64,000 nucleotides of DNA, taken from contig NZ_JBFRYB010000001.1 in the NCBI RefSeq assembly GCF_040892595.1, forward strand, positions 1,488,001-1,552,000. The letters are read 5' to 3'. The position numbers were made by a program, and so were the translations under genes. Below are positions 1 to 8,478 of this stretch, piece after piece. Each line of letters begins with the position of its first letter. The first letter of the stretch is position 1. Below the pieces are notes generated by a model. That model did no database searches. It was not told where the DNA came from and worked only from the letters and a program-made list of their open reading frames with translations. Origin of the DNA: Zhongshania sp. R06B22 (lineage in GTDB: Bacteria > Pseudomonadota > Gammaproteobacteria > Pseudomonadales > Spongiibacteraceae).

Positions 1-1
1 T

Positions 2-319
2 ACAATGCTTGAAGCGCTGCCCTTGTCCAGTATCACCTCGTTCATTGCCATTGTGCTGGTGATCGTATTTTTTGTGACCTCATCTGATTCCGGATCGCTG
101 GTCATTGATGTGATTTCCGCGGGCGGCAAGGTTGAATCGCCAACCCCACAACGAGTCTTCTGGTGCGTATTTGAAGGTCTGGTTGCGGTATCTCTGATTG
201 TGGGTGGCGGCTTAGTTGCCTTACAAGCGATGGCGATATCTACTGGCTTGCCATTTACCTTGGTGCTGTTGGTAGCCGCGTTTTCCACGGTCAAAGGTTT
301 GATGTCAGAGCCTAGATAG
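2..319 (+). CDS. BCCT-family betaine/choline/carnitine transporter, C-terminal fragment
   Basis: The frame is open at the left edge, so only the last ~105 residues are visible. They carry the BCCT signature near the end of the transporter: FFVTSSDSGSLVID, the short QRVFW..EG segment, and a final membrane helix starting GLPFTLVLLVAAF. The cytoplasmic tail after the last helix is only about ten residues, shorter than the long tail of BetT. Family members are inner-membrane, sodium- or proton-coupled carriers of glycine betaine, choline or carnitine; the substrate cannot be told from this part. A hairpin follows the stop. Confidence 0.9.
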   Translation, partial: TMLEALPLSSITSFIAIVLVIVFFVTSSDSGSLVIDVISAGGKVESPTPQRVFWCVFEGLVAVSLIVGGGLVALQAMAISTGLPFTLVLLVAAFSTVKGLMSEPR

Positions 320-336
320 CCAGCGACTTGGCGTGC

Positions 337-370
337 GCTCGCCTTGAAGCCATAATGCTTTGAGGCGAGC
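337..370 (+). terminator. Hairpin after the BCCT gene
   Basis: Positions 337-350 pair with 357-370 (14 bp including two G-U pairs) around a 6-nt loop. It lies between the transporter stop and the next start. No clear T-run follows, so termination is likely but not certain. Confidence 0.5.
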
Positions 371-397
371 CAAACTAGTAAAGTAGGGAGCTGAATA

Positions 398-2278
398 ATG
401 CAGGCTGATCAATCCGAAGTGTTGGATTTTTTTCGGCGTCACCCACCATTTTCGACTTTACCTGACAAAGTGCTGGGCGAGGTTGCCAATAATATTGAAG
501 TCGCTTATTACCGAGCGAAGTCGGATATATTGCCTTTAGGGCAAGATAATCATCAGTGGTACGTCATCCGCAGCGGCGCGGTAGAAGTATTTCGCCGAGA
601 CGGACAATTATATAATCGCCTGAAAGCGGGCGAATTTTTTGGCGAACAAAGTTTAATGCTTAATCGCCCAGTTCGTTTCCCCGTTACCGCTCTTGAAGAT
701 ACCCTCGTGTACCTTATCGGCGAGGAAACCTTTAATTATTTATTCGATAATTTCGAGCATTTTGCAGATTTTGTCGAAGTGGAAGATCAAACCCGTTTAC
801 GCCAATCCATGCTCAAGCGGGAAGACGATAATAACTTGCTAACGGCTAAAGTGGCCACTTTAATCACCGCCATACCCGTCACCGTATACTCCACCACCAC
901 GGTGCATCAAGCCGCCATTCGCATGACCGAGGAAAACGTCTCCTCATTATTAATCATTCGTTCCGAACAAGATCAGACAGACCAAGAAGCTCCAGTTATC
1001 GGCATTATTACTGACTTGGATATTCGTGAGCGCATGGTTGCACAGGGATTAAGTAGTGATATTCCGGTGGCGGATGTTATGACGTCTGAACTGATTTATG
1101 TGCAGAGTAATCAGTTTGTGTTTGAAGCGATGATGCTGATGCTAAAACACAATGTGCAGCACCTACCTGTGCTGAAGAAACAAGTGCCTATCGGTCTTAT
1201 TAGTCACCTCGATATTTTACGTTACGAATCGCAGAATAGCCTATTCGTGGTAAGGAGTATTTTTAGCGCCCAAAGCGTCGATGAGTTAGCGGCGCTTACT
1301 CAGGAAGTGCAAGGCTGTTTTACACGCATGGTGCACCAAGACGCCAACTCGCAAATGATTGGCAGTGCGATGGCTGTCGTGGGGCGTAGTTTTAAGCAGC
1401 GCTTGTGTGAGCTTGGCGAGGCACGATTGGGGCCGCCCCCAGTGCCATATTGTTTTTTAGCGTTAGGTTCAATGGCGCGAGGCGAACAACTGATAGTGAC
1501 CGATCAGGATAATGCCATTATTTTAGATGACAGCTTTGAGCCCAAGTTGCACGACGACTATTTTAGGACCTTGGCCGCCTTTGTCAGTGACGGTCTAGCG
1601 CTTTGTGGTTATAGCTATTGCACGGGAAATATAATGGCGAGCAACATTCAGTGGCGACAACCATTGGCTGTTTGGCAGCAATATTTTAGTCAGTGGATAG
1701 AGCAACCTAGCGCCGAGTCATTATTGCACAGCTCAATATTCTTCGACCTAGAAGGCGTGTGGGGTCAGACCAAATGGGCGGAACAACTTAATCGGTTTAT
1801 CCGCCAAAAGGCACAAAAAAATCCGCGATTCTTAGCATGTATGGCACGTAATGCCTTGCTCAGAACCCCGCCCCTGGGATTTTTTAAAGATTTTGTGATG
1901 GAAACAGACGGCCGCCACACTAACTCTATCAACATGAAGCGCCGGGGCACCGCCCCGATCGCCGACCTTGTGCGTCTACATGCATTGGCAGTGGGATCGT
2001 CTGCGCGAAATACCTTTGACCGCTTGGAAGATATTATTGAGGCGGGGATATTGCCGCCTGGCAGAGGGCTGGATTTACGCGATGCACTCGAATTTATTGC
2101 TATGGTCAGGATCCGTGATCAAGCCGTAGATGTTGAATTAAAGCGAGAGCCGGACAATAATATTGAGCCAGAGAATTTGTCAGATTTTGAGCGCAAAAAT
2201 CTTAAAGAAGCATTTCAAATATTAAGTAGCGCTCAGCGCTTTATGAAATTCAGATATCAACTCGGCAGGGTAAACTGA
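398..2278 (+). CDS. cNMP-binding / CBS / DUF294 nucleotidyltransferase-like signalling protein
   Basis: A 626-residue cytoplasmic protein. Domain order: cyclic-nucleotide-binding fold (~15-125, with GEFFGEQSLMLNRPVRF at ~78-94), a CBS pair (~154-275), a DUF294 nucleotidyltransferase-like domain with GSMARGE at 357-363 and DQDNA at 369-373 (the G-S...D-x-D metal-binding pattern), and the DUF294 C-terminal domain (~470-620). Family members are thought to sense nucleotides and modify or bind a partner; the target is not known. The start follows an AGGGAG ribosome-binding site. The exonuclease gene begins 9 bp after its stop, so the two are very probably co-transcribed, a pairing common in gammaproteobacteria beside solute transporters. 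Confidence 0.9.
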   Translation: MQADQSEVLDFFRRHPPFSTLPDKVLGEVANNIEVAYYRAKSDILPLGQDNHQWYVIRSGAVEVFRRDGQLYNRLKAGEFFGEQSLMLNRPVRFPVTALEDTLVYLIGEETFNYLFDNFEHFADFVEVEDQTRLRQSMLKREDDNNLLTAKVATLITAIPVTVYSTTTVHQAAIRMTEENVSSLLIIRSEQDQTDQEAPVIGIITDLDIRERMVAQGLSSDIPVADVMTSELIYVQSNQFVFEAMMLMLKHNVQHLPVLKKQVPIGLISHLDILRYESQNSLFVVRSIFSAQSVDELAALTQEVQGCFTRMVHQDANSQMIGSAMAVVGRSFKQRLCELGEARLGPPPVPYCFLALGSMARGEQLIVTDQDNAIILDDSFEPKLHDDYFRTLAAFVSDGLALCGYSYCTGNIMASNIQWRQPLAVWQQYFSQWIEQPSAESLLHSSIFFDLEGVWGQTKWAEQLNRFIRQKAQKNPRFLACMARNALLRTPPLGFFKDFVMETDGRHTNSINMKRRGTAPIADLVRLHALAVGSSARNTFDRLEDIIEAGILPPGRGLDLRDALEFIAMVRIRDQAVDVELKREPDNNIEPENLSDFERKNLKEAFQILSSAQRFMKFRYQLGRVN

Positions 2279-2287
2279 GGAGCACAT

Positions 2288-3040
2288 ATGTTTTATCTTG
2301 CCAAAAAACAGTTTGCTGCTCAGGGCGACGCCATATTGCAAGGCAAACAGCTGGACTGGTCAAGTCGTTTTGCATTACTGGCTAAAACGAGTAAATATCC
2401 TGCCTTAAAAGCGTTTTATCAGCAGGGCGTAGTTCCACCCTCAACGCTAATTAGCGAGGTGCCTATGGTGGCCCTAGATTTTGAAACTACCGGTTTGGAC
2501 CCAAATCAAGACAGCATTGTCAGTATTGGTTTAGTGCCCATGAGTATCAGTCGCATACGTTGCAATGCCGCTAGACACTGGATCATAAAGCCAGAAACAC
2601 GCTTGCATTCAAGCTCTGTTGTCGTTCACGGTATTACCCATTCGGCTGTGGCTGATGCTCCTGATTTTTCTAGCTTAATCGATAAGTTGCTAGGGTGTTT
2701 ACAGGGTAAGATTGTAGTCGCCCATCACAGCCCTATAGAGCAACGGTTTTTAAATGCGGCGCTTAAACGTCATATTCACGAGGGCATCGAATTCCCAGTT
2801 ATCGATACCATGGCTCTCGAGGCGCGCTTCACTCGCTCTATTCGTAAAATTTTTTGGCGCAGTCTACTGGCCCGGCAATCGGAATCCATTCGCCTGACCG
2901 ACAGTCGCACTCGCTATCACTTGCCTTACTATCGACAACATAATGCTTTGACCGATGCTTTAGCCTGCGCCGAGCTACTTCAAGCCCAGTGTGCAACGAA
3001 TCTGACAGCAGATACGCCTATAGGGGCTATTTGGAGTTAA
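2288..3040 (+). CDS. DEDDh 3'-5' exonuclease, DnaQ/epsilon-like
   Basis: A 250-residue protein with the three exonuclease motifs of the DnaQ superfamily: ExoI DFETTGLD (acidic residues at 64 and 66), ExoII around VVAHHSPIEQRF, and ExoIII HNALTDALACAELL, where the His-x4-Asp spacing marks the DEDDh type. It hydrolyses single-stranded DNA or RNA ends from 3' to 5'. It is probably not the replicative epsilon subunit, because the N-terminal ~60 residues precede the fold and the gene is coupled to the DUF294 gene. An SD sequence (GAGGAG) overlaps the upstream stop region. Confidence 0.88.
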   Translation: MFYLAKKQFAAQGDAILQGKQLDWSSRFALLAKTSKYPALKAFYQQGVVPPSTLISEVPMVALDFETTGLDPNQDSIVSIGLVPMSISRIRCNAARHWIIKPETRLHSSSVVVHGITHSAVADAPDFSSLIDKLLGCLQGKIVVAHHSPIEQRFLNAALKRHIHEGIEFPVIDTMALEARFTRSIRKIFWRSLLARQSESIRLTDSRTRYHLPYYRQHNALTDALACAELLQAQCATNLTADTPIGAIWS

Positions 3041-3097
3041 TTGGGGAAGGTGAGCTTTACTTTATTTGGGATTTGATACTCGCAGTCACTTAGTACC

Positions 3098-4729
3098 TTA
3101 TGATTTGGTAATGTAATTGGCGAACTGACTACGGAGATCTTTTTTACTAACTTTCCCTGTAGCGGTATGGGGAAGTTCATCAACAAATACCACATTTTCG
3201 GGTATCCACCATTTAGCGACTTTGCCGTCTAGATAGGATAGAAGCGTTTTTTCGTCGATTTTTTCTCCGGCTAATTTTACGGCAATGAGTAGCGGGCGTT
3301 CACTCCACTTTACGTCTGGTATACCGATTACCGCTGCTTCAAGAATTGCCGGGTGACCTACCGCTACATTTTCTAGCTCTATGGAACTTATCCATTCGCC
3401 GCCCGATTTAATTACATCTTTGCTGCGGTCGGTAATGCGCATATAGCCACGTTTATCCATACAGGCGACATCGCCGGTTTTCAGATAGCCATGTTCGTCA
3501 TGGCTAGCCTTGCCTTCGTATTTGTAGTAAGCGCTGCAAATCCAGTTTCCTTTAATGCGCACTTCGCCAATGGACTCCCCATCCCAAGGCTGGATGCTGC
3601 CGTCGTCGGCGACAATGCGTAAATCAACGCCGAACACCGGGCGACCCTGTTTTAGGCGAATTTGGTCTAGCTCCTTTTTGGGGAGGTCATCCATTCCTGA
3701 CTTAAGGGTGTTGAACACGCCTAAGGGGCTGGTTTCCGTCATGCCCCATGATTGATGTGTATATACGTCGTGTTTTTCCTGGAACTCTTCTATGATTGAC
3801 AAGGGGCAGGCAGCGCCGCCCACCACGATCCGCTTTAGACTTGATATTTTTTTGCCACTTTCTCGCAGGTAGTTCAGTAGTGCCAGCCATATAGTGGGTA
3901 CCCCGGCAGAAATCGTAACCTGTTCACTATTAATTAAGCGCTGTAAGGTTTCTCCATCGCCCATTTTGGCTCCGGGGAAAACAATCTTGGCGCCCACCAT
4001 TGCGGCGCAATAGGGAATACTCCATGCGTTGACATGAAACATAGGAACGATCGGTAGTATTACGTCCTTAGAAGAAAGGTTCATTGTATCTGGTAGGGCA
4101 GCTGCATAGGAATGCAGTACGCAAGAGCGATGGCTATACAATACACCTTTGGGATTGCCCGTTGTACCTGAGGTATAACAAAGCCCACTGGCTGTATTCT
4201 CGTCAATATCTGGCCAATCGAAATGATCGGCGTGGTCGGCAATAAAGCTTTCGTAGTCTTCAATATTTGATAGGCTGGTTTGAGGCATATTGGCTGCGTT
4301 GGTCAAGACTACTATCTTTGTTAGCGTCGGCAGTGTGCTTTTTGACTGTTCAAGCAGCGGAAGGAAGGCGGGATCGGTAAACAGTAATTTATCTTCGGCG
4401 TGATTAATAATGTAGTCAATTTGCTCAGGAAATAATCGCGGATTGATGGTATGGCAAACCGCGCCAGAACAGGGTACGGCATAATATAGTTCAAAATGAC
4501 GATAATCGTTCCACGCTAATGTGGCGATTCGATCACCGGTTTGTACTCCTGCCGCCGCTAGTGCATTGGCGAGTTGTCGGCTGCGCCGGAAGGCATCTGC
4601 GAGAGTGTAGCGATGCAGTGGATTCTCAGCGGTAAAGGATACGATTTCGACCTCGGGAAATACGCGGTCCGCAAACTCCATAATGGACGTAATTGTGAGT
4701 GCTTGCGTCATCATCTGACCGGCTAACAT
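3098..4729 (-). CDS. AMP-forming medium/long-chain acyl-CoA ligase
   Basis: A 543-residue ANL-superfamily enzyme that activates a carboxylic acid to its CoA thioester using ATP. Visible motifs: P-loop-like YTSGTTGNPKGV (~185-196), WGMTETSPLG (A5), YLKTGDVA with the following DRSKDVIKSGGEWIS (A7/A8), and the C-terminal lysine motif TGKVSKKDL. The N-terminus MLAGQMM resembles AlkK-type ligases, supporting this start, and an AGGAGA SD lies 7 nt upstream. It is the last gene of a minus-strand run with the P450, esterase and DUF3237 genes, so it probably activates the acid they produce. Chain-length preference cannot be read from the sequence. Confidence 0.92.
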   Translation of the reverse strand: MLAGQMMTQALTITSIMEFADRVFPEVEIVSFTAENPLHRYTLADAFRRSRQLANALAAAGVQTGDRIATLAWNDYRHFELYYAVPCSGAVCHTINPRLFPEQIDYIINHAEDKLLFTDPAFLPLLEQSKSTLPTLTKIVVLTNAANMPQTSLSNIEDYESFIADHADHFDWPDIDENTASGLCYTSGTTGNPKGVLYSHRSCVLHSYAAALPDTMNLSSKDVILPIVPMFHVNAWSIPYCAAMVGAKIVFPGAKMGDGETLQRLINSEQVTISAGVPTIWLALLNYLRESGKKISSLKRIVVGGAACPLSIIEEFQEKHDVYTHQSWGMTETSPLGVFNTLKSGMDDLPKKELDQIRLKQGRPVFGVDLRIVADDGSIQPWDGESIGEVRIKGNWICSAYYKYEGKASHDEHGYLKTGDVACMDKRGYMRITDRSKDVIKSGGEWISSIELENVAVGHPAILEAAVIGIPDVKWSERPLLIAVKLAGEKIDEKTLLSYLDGKVAKWWIPENVVFVDELPHTATGKVSKKDLRSQFANYITKS

Positions 4730-4773
4730 TCGGCGTTTCTCCTAGAATTATCGTTTTATTTGATGGTGGATGA

Positions 4774-4801
4774 GGATGTGCCGACAATTGCCGGCACATC
4801 C
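4774..4801. terminator. Perfect 10-bp hairpin between P450 and acyl-CoA ligase genes
   Basis: Positions 4774-4783 and 4792-4801 are exact inverted copies around an 8-nt loop, in the 91 bp between two same-strand genes. No T-run follows on the minus strand, so it may be a partial terminator or mRNA-processing/stability element that sets the ligase level relative to the P450. Confidence 0.5.
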
Positions 4802-4820
4802 TTAGATAGCTCTTTTAGGT

Positions 4821-6071
4821 TTATGAGAAGGTAACGGGATAATTACCCATTACGCGAAAGAATGAGGGTGACCAGACGATCTCCCCAGCGTTGATCTTCA
4901 GGTGTTTTGTGCGCTCAGAAAACTCGGTTAAAGCATGCCGCGCTTCCATTCTGGCCAGTTGATTCCCTAAACAGAAGTGAGCGCCACCACCGAAGGAAAC
5001 ATTGGCATTGCGCTCACGCAAAATATTGAAAGTATCGGGATCTTCAAAGCGCAGGGGATCGTGGTTCCCCGCCGCAATATGCAGCCAGAGTACGGCATCT
5101 TTCGGGAGTAGCTTGCCACCGATTTCAAAGGGCTCGGTTAGCACTCTCCATATAAAGTGAATGGGTGCATCGTAACGCAAGCCCTCGTCGATTACCGCGT
5201 TGACGCGGCTAGTGTCCTGACGAAAGAGCGCTAATTGATCTGGATGTTCTATCAATGAGCGGCAGCCATTGCCGATGAGTCCGATTGTGGTTTCATAGCC
5301 GGCAACAATAATTCCGATAGCCTGAACAGCTAATTGCTCATCGGGGATATGGCCGTCTTGATCGGCAGAAATGATCAGTTGACTGACAAGATCGTTGCCG
5401 AGATTTTTTCGTCTTGTCGCGACAAGTTTTTCAAAGTAATCAGCAATATCATTGCCGGCCTGTCGCAATTGTTCTTGCACTTCTGGAGGTAGGAAGCGGG
5501 CGAAGAAACCATTCGTTCTGATGGCTGTGAGGCGATCGAACATCTCTCGATCTTCCTCGGGAATACCCATGATGGTACATACCATTCTAGATGGCACAAC
5601 CATCGCGAGATCTTTGATAATATCCAGGCCACCATCGGCGAGCGCCTTATCCATAACCTCTTTTACAGTTTCTATTACCGCACCTTCCATTGCGCGCACG
5701 GTCTTCATATTCATGGAACGTACAATCATTTGTCGTAGGCGGGCATGTTCGTCACCATCTTTATTGAGAACAAATTCTAGAAAACTGCCACGCCGATCTA
5801 GGGGGTCGAATCCGGGAGATAAACCGCTGGAGAGGGTTTGGCTGGTTTTGGCATTTCTCAGGATGTTCTGGATATCGTCGAAGCGATTGATGCGCCAAGT
5901 GTTAACCGGAGTGAGGTTTATTGGATCTGCCTCGCGCAGCGCGTTTATTCCTGGGTACGGGTTTATGCGATAGTCAGGGTCAAAGGGATTGACGCCTTTC
6001 CAGTCGCCAGGGCCGCCATTAGCCGCGATGTTTTCGTTATACGCTGTGTAATCGAGTTTAACGGTTTCCAT
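4821..6071 (-). CDS. Cytochrome P450, bacterial class I type
   Basis: A soluble P450 of 416 residues from the chosen start. Motifs: I-helix oxygen-binding AGYETT (~257-262), K-helix ExxR in EGLRYDAP (~296-299), and haem loop FGGGAHFCLG with the axial cysteine at ~367. It would insert one oxygen atom into a hydrophobic substrate using electrons from a ferredoxin and reductase, neither of which is encoded nearby. An upstream in-frame ATG at 6095 exists, but the ATG at 6071 has a good SD (AAGGAAG), so I prefer it. Neighbours (esterase, acyl-CoA ligase, beta-oxidation genes) point to terpenoid, steroid or aliphatic catabolism; the CYP subfamily is not assignable by eye. Confidence 0.93.
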   Translation of the reverse strand: METVKLDYTAYNENIAANGGPGDWKGVNPFDPDYRINPYPGINALREADPINLTPVNTWRINRFDDIQNILRNAKTSQTLSSGLSPGFDPLDRRGSFLEFVLNKDGDEHARLRQMIVRSMNMKTVRAMEGAVIETVKEVMDKALADGGLDIIKDLAMVVPSRMVCTIMGIPEEDREMFDRLTAIRTNGFFARFLPPEVQEQLRQAGNDIADYFEKLVATRRKNLGNDLVSQLIISADQDGHIPDEQLAVQAIGIIVAGYETTIGLIGNGCRSLIEHPDQLALFRQDTSRVNAVIDEGLRYDAPIHFIWRVLTEPFEIGGKLLPKDAVLWLHIAAGNHDPLRFEDPDTFNILRERNANVSFGGGAHFCLGNQLARMEARHALTEFSERTKHLKINAGEIVWSPSFFRVMGNYPVTFS

Positions 6072-6163
6072 AATACTTCCTTCTCGCAAATTCATGTGTG
6101 GTAATCACGGCTCGGCGCAAATAGTGACAAGCCATGATTCATTATTTATTTTCTTAAATGCGC

Positions 6164-7114
6164 CTAAGATCTATACCGGCCAATGAAGGTAGAAAGCTCT
6201 GTGATGGCGCTATTTGCTTCAGGCAAATACGGTGCGAAAGCGTGCCAGACATGAACCATGCCCGGGTAGACACTCAGCTCGCCTTCGCCCCCGCTAGCCA
6301 AATGCTCCCGCATAAATGTCTTAGAATCGTCGAGCAGTACTTCAGAGCCACTGACCTGCATGAGCAGTGGGGGAAGATTTTCTATCTTTGCCTGCAAGGG
6401 AGATATCTCAGCACTATTGGGATCTAGGCCTCCGGAATATAAGGCTCCCGCAGCCAAAATAGCCGGTGCTGATAGCAGGGCATCTGAGGCTTGGTTGTCT
6501 ACCATCGACTTCGACTGGGCAGTGAAATCTGTTAGTGCCGACAGAGTCGCGGCGGCGCTGGGCTGTTTTTGAAGAGCGTTGCGCCGATGCAGGAGCGTCG
6601 CTAAAACCAGACCGCCACCGGCAGAGTCGCCGACCATGAATAAATGATCGGCTTCACTGCGGCCATTTGGTGAATTCATCGCTAGCCAATTTGCGGTGTT
6701 TAGGCAATCGTCTAACGCCGCCGGGTAGGGGTGCTCCGGTGCAAGGCGATAATTGACACTCAAAACCACGCAAGCGGTTTGTGCGGCAATACGAGAAGCA
6801 AGCGCCCTATGTGTAGATGCCGAGCCGGCTAGGCCACCACCACCGTGCACATAAAGTAGTCGTCGGCCCGGATCTGAATCGACATGAGTAACCCATTCGC
6901 AAACAGTATCGCCAAGCTGAATTTCCACGGTACTGCTATCTGCGCTCATGGTTAGCATAGAGAGCATGGCCTGAGGTTTATCCTCTCGACCAGTAAATAT
7001 GCGCTCGACGGTTTGTCGAAGACCGTCAACAAAGTCTTCAGCTTTTCCCTGAGCAAGCTTTGCGGCCTCATTACGCATATATTCTTCTACGATATTTGCT
7101 TCGAGTGATCTCAC
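6164..7114 (-). CDS. Alpha/beta-hydrolase, hormone-sensitive-lipase (family IV) esterase
   Basis: A 316-residue carboxylesterase. It has the HGGGG oxyanion motif (~90-94), the nucleophile GDSAG (Ser ~164), an acidic residue in SGSEVLLDD (~262) and the catalytic His in GMVHVWH (~288), the full HSL-family triad. No signal peptide, so cytoplasmic. The start is GTG with a GGAG eight bases upstream; an in-frame ATG twelve codons later has no comparable SD. It starts 24 bp downstream of the DUF3237 gene and precedes the P450 gene, so it probably hydrolyses an ester or lactone in the same pathway. Confidence 0.9.
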   Translation of the reverse strand: MRSLEANIVEEYMRNEAAKLAQGKAEDFVDGLRQTVERIFTGREDKPQAMLSMLTMSADSSTVEIQLGDTVCEWVTHVDSDPGRRLLYVHGGGGLAGSASTHRALASRIAAQTACVVLSVNYRLAPEHPYPAALDDCLNTANWLAMNSPNGRSEADHLFMVGDSAGGGLVLATLLHRRNALQKQPSAAATLSALTDFTAQSKSMVDNQASDALLSAPAILAAGALYSGGLDPNSAEISPLQAKIENLPPLLMQVSGSEVLLDDSKTFMREHLASGGEGELSVYPGMVHVWHAFAPYLPEANSAITELSTFIGRYRS

Positions 7115-7138
7115 TAGAGCGGCTCCATTCTGCTTTTA

Positions 7139-7588
7139 TTAAAGCACTTTAAAGATGTCATATATGACTTTTCCACCGCCAAATGTCCGAAGTTTTCCGA
7201 TGAAAACATATTCGTTTAGCCAAGCGTATTTTTCAGAGTTTGTTTCTATATATGGGGCAGATCGGAAGTATATTTCGTCGCCGGTGATGGTTTCGCCAGC
7301 CCCGATGCGAGCTTGAAAACTTTCGTTCATATGCACTACGCCGCTATAGTTGACGTAAGCGTGGTTTCCGTCATCGAGTAAAATGGTGAAGCGTACGTCC
7401 AGTCTCCAATGACCATTGGGCATAACTTGAATCCAGTCGCCAGCTGGCTGCTGCATTTCACCGGTGATGCCTGGCCCTTCAAAGTTTCCACGCAATACGT
7501 TGAAAATTAAGCGATTATTTATCGCGACAGGTGCATTTATCTCGCCTACTAAGGTCATGGCGTATTCGGTTTTTACATTTTCAATCAT
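7139..7588 (-). CDS. DUF3237 family protein
   Basis: About 149 residues, recognised by the DUF3237 pattern: an N-terminal beta-strand region ending LVGEI, the central GPGITGEMQQPAGDW, the HVNYSG-like NYSGVVHMN, and the closing ...RTFGGGKVIYDIFKV. The fold is a small beta-barrel and no biochemical role is established; members often lie among genes for aromatic, terpenoid or steroid degradation. Start is ambiguous: a GTG at 7594 and an ATG at 7588 are two codons apart; the ATG has GAGAG at suitable spacing. First gene of the esterase-P450-ligase run. Confidence 0.8.
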   Translation of the reverse strand: MIENVKTEYAMTLVGEINAPVAINNRLIFNVLRGNFEGPGITGEMQQPAGDWIQVMPNGHWRLDVRFTILLDDGNHAYVNYSGVVHMNESFQARIGAGETITGDEIYFRSAPYIETNSEKYAWLNEYVFIGKLRTFGGGKVIYDIFKVL

Positions 7589-7648
7589 GATCACCGGCTC
7601 TCGTTGTTATAGTTAAGCTAGCATGTTGGTGGATTGTAGGTGGATGCG

Positions 7649-7657
7649 CCCCCCCCC
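7649..7657. repeat. Nine-cytosine homopolymer
   Basis: A run of nine C in the intergenic region ahead of the DUF3237 operon (441 bp between 7589 and 8029). It lies about 60 bp upstream of the minus-strand start. Such tracts are prone to length change and to sequencing error. Confidence 0.8.
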
Positions 7658-7692
7658 TATTAGTAGCCACCCGACCTATCATTTTTAGCGGC

Positions 7693-7721
7693 TATGCATA
7701 TTGGCGTGGTAACTATGCATA
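7693..7721. promoter_or_regulatory. Paired TATGCATA palindromes, candidate operator
   Basis: The perfect 8-bp palindrome TATGCATA occurs at 7693-7700 and again at 7714-7721, inside a 9-bp direct repeat (CTATGCATA). The 21-bp period equals two helical turns, as expected for two dimers on one DNA face. It sits in the divergent region between the DUF3237 operon (minus) and the CMD gene (plus). I see no other convincing structure in this 441-bp gap. Confidence 0.5.
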
Positions 7722-8029
7722 CTGTGGGGCGCAGGCTTTAAAATGGTGGGGGGCTTGATGTGCATAAGCGAGTATTCGCATATCAGATACGCCTAACACA
7801 GTGACATTTTTCGTTTGCTACTCGGACGCGCGTGCTGATGATCAATGCTGCGGGTATCTGCGGGGCGTTAACGAGGGCTTTGCTATATCCATGTTATAAA
7901 GCATAGCCAGCAAGGGTGATGCCCTGCTTATTAAGAAGGCAGTTAAATAGTTGTTAGTCAGCCATATACCGATAATATTATAATTGCTTACACACTCTGT
8001 TTTAGACAAATGGCTATTAGTGGATTTTT

Positions 8030-8407
8030 ATGAGTATTGACGATCAAAAAGCCGGCGAAGTTATTCGTCGACAGGTCATGGGCAGCGCCCATGTGGATGC
8101 TTCGCTGGGCAATGCCAGCGCTTTTGATATGCCGTTGCAAGAGGCGGCAATGGAGCACGCTTGGGGCGGAGTATGGACCCGAGATGGCCTAGATCGTAAA
8201 ACACGCAGCATTGTCACGGTGTCTATGTTAATTGCGTTGCAGGCGCACGGAGAGCTGAAAGGTCATATTCGCGGCGCGCTTAATAATGGCGTCAGCCCTG
8301 AAGAGATTCGCGAAATTATCATGCATGCAGCTGCGTATTGCGGCTACCCGGCCGCGCTTTCAGCTATGCGTGTGGCGAGAGAAGTCGTCGATACATACTA
8401 CGACTAG
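8030..8407 (+). CDS. Carboxymuconolactone decarboxylase (CMD) family protein
   Basis: A 125-residue all-helical protein with the CMD core: LIALQAHGELKGHIRGALNNG followed by SPEEIREII and YCGYPAA. The CxxC pair of the AhpD peroxidase branch is absent, so it belongs with PcaC-like members. True PcaC decarboxylates 4-carboxymuconolactone in the protocatechuate pathway, but no other pca gene is nearby, so the substrate here is open. It faces the P450 operon and is probably co-regulated with it. The SD (GTGGA) is weak. Confidence 0.85.
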   Translation: MSIDDQKAGEVIRRQVMGSAHVDASLGNASAFDMPLQEAAMEHAWGGVWTRDGLDRKTRSIVTVSMLIALQAHGELKGHIRGALNNGVSPEEIREIIMHAAAYCGYPAALSAMRVAREVVDTYYD

Positions 8408-8478
8408 GGACATTCCCTTTGATCGTTTATTAGGCGAGGTCAATGGCGCCCTTCAATAGGCGCCCATAACTTGACGCC

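Noticed and set aside
5452..5973. 173-codon plus-strand frame inside the P450 gene
   Set aside because: Arg/Ser-rich product typical of antisense shadows; the P450 on the other strand has all family motifs.
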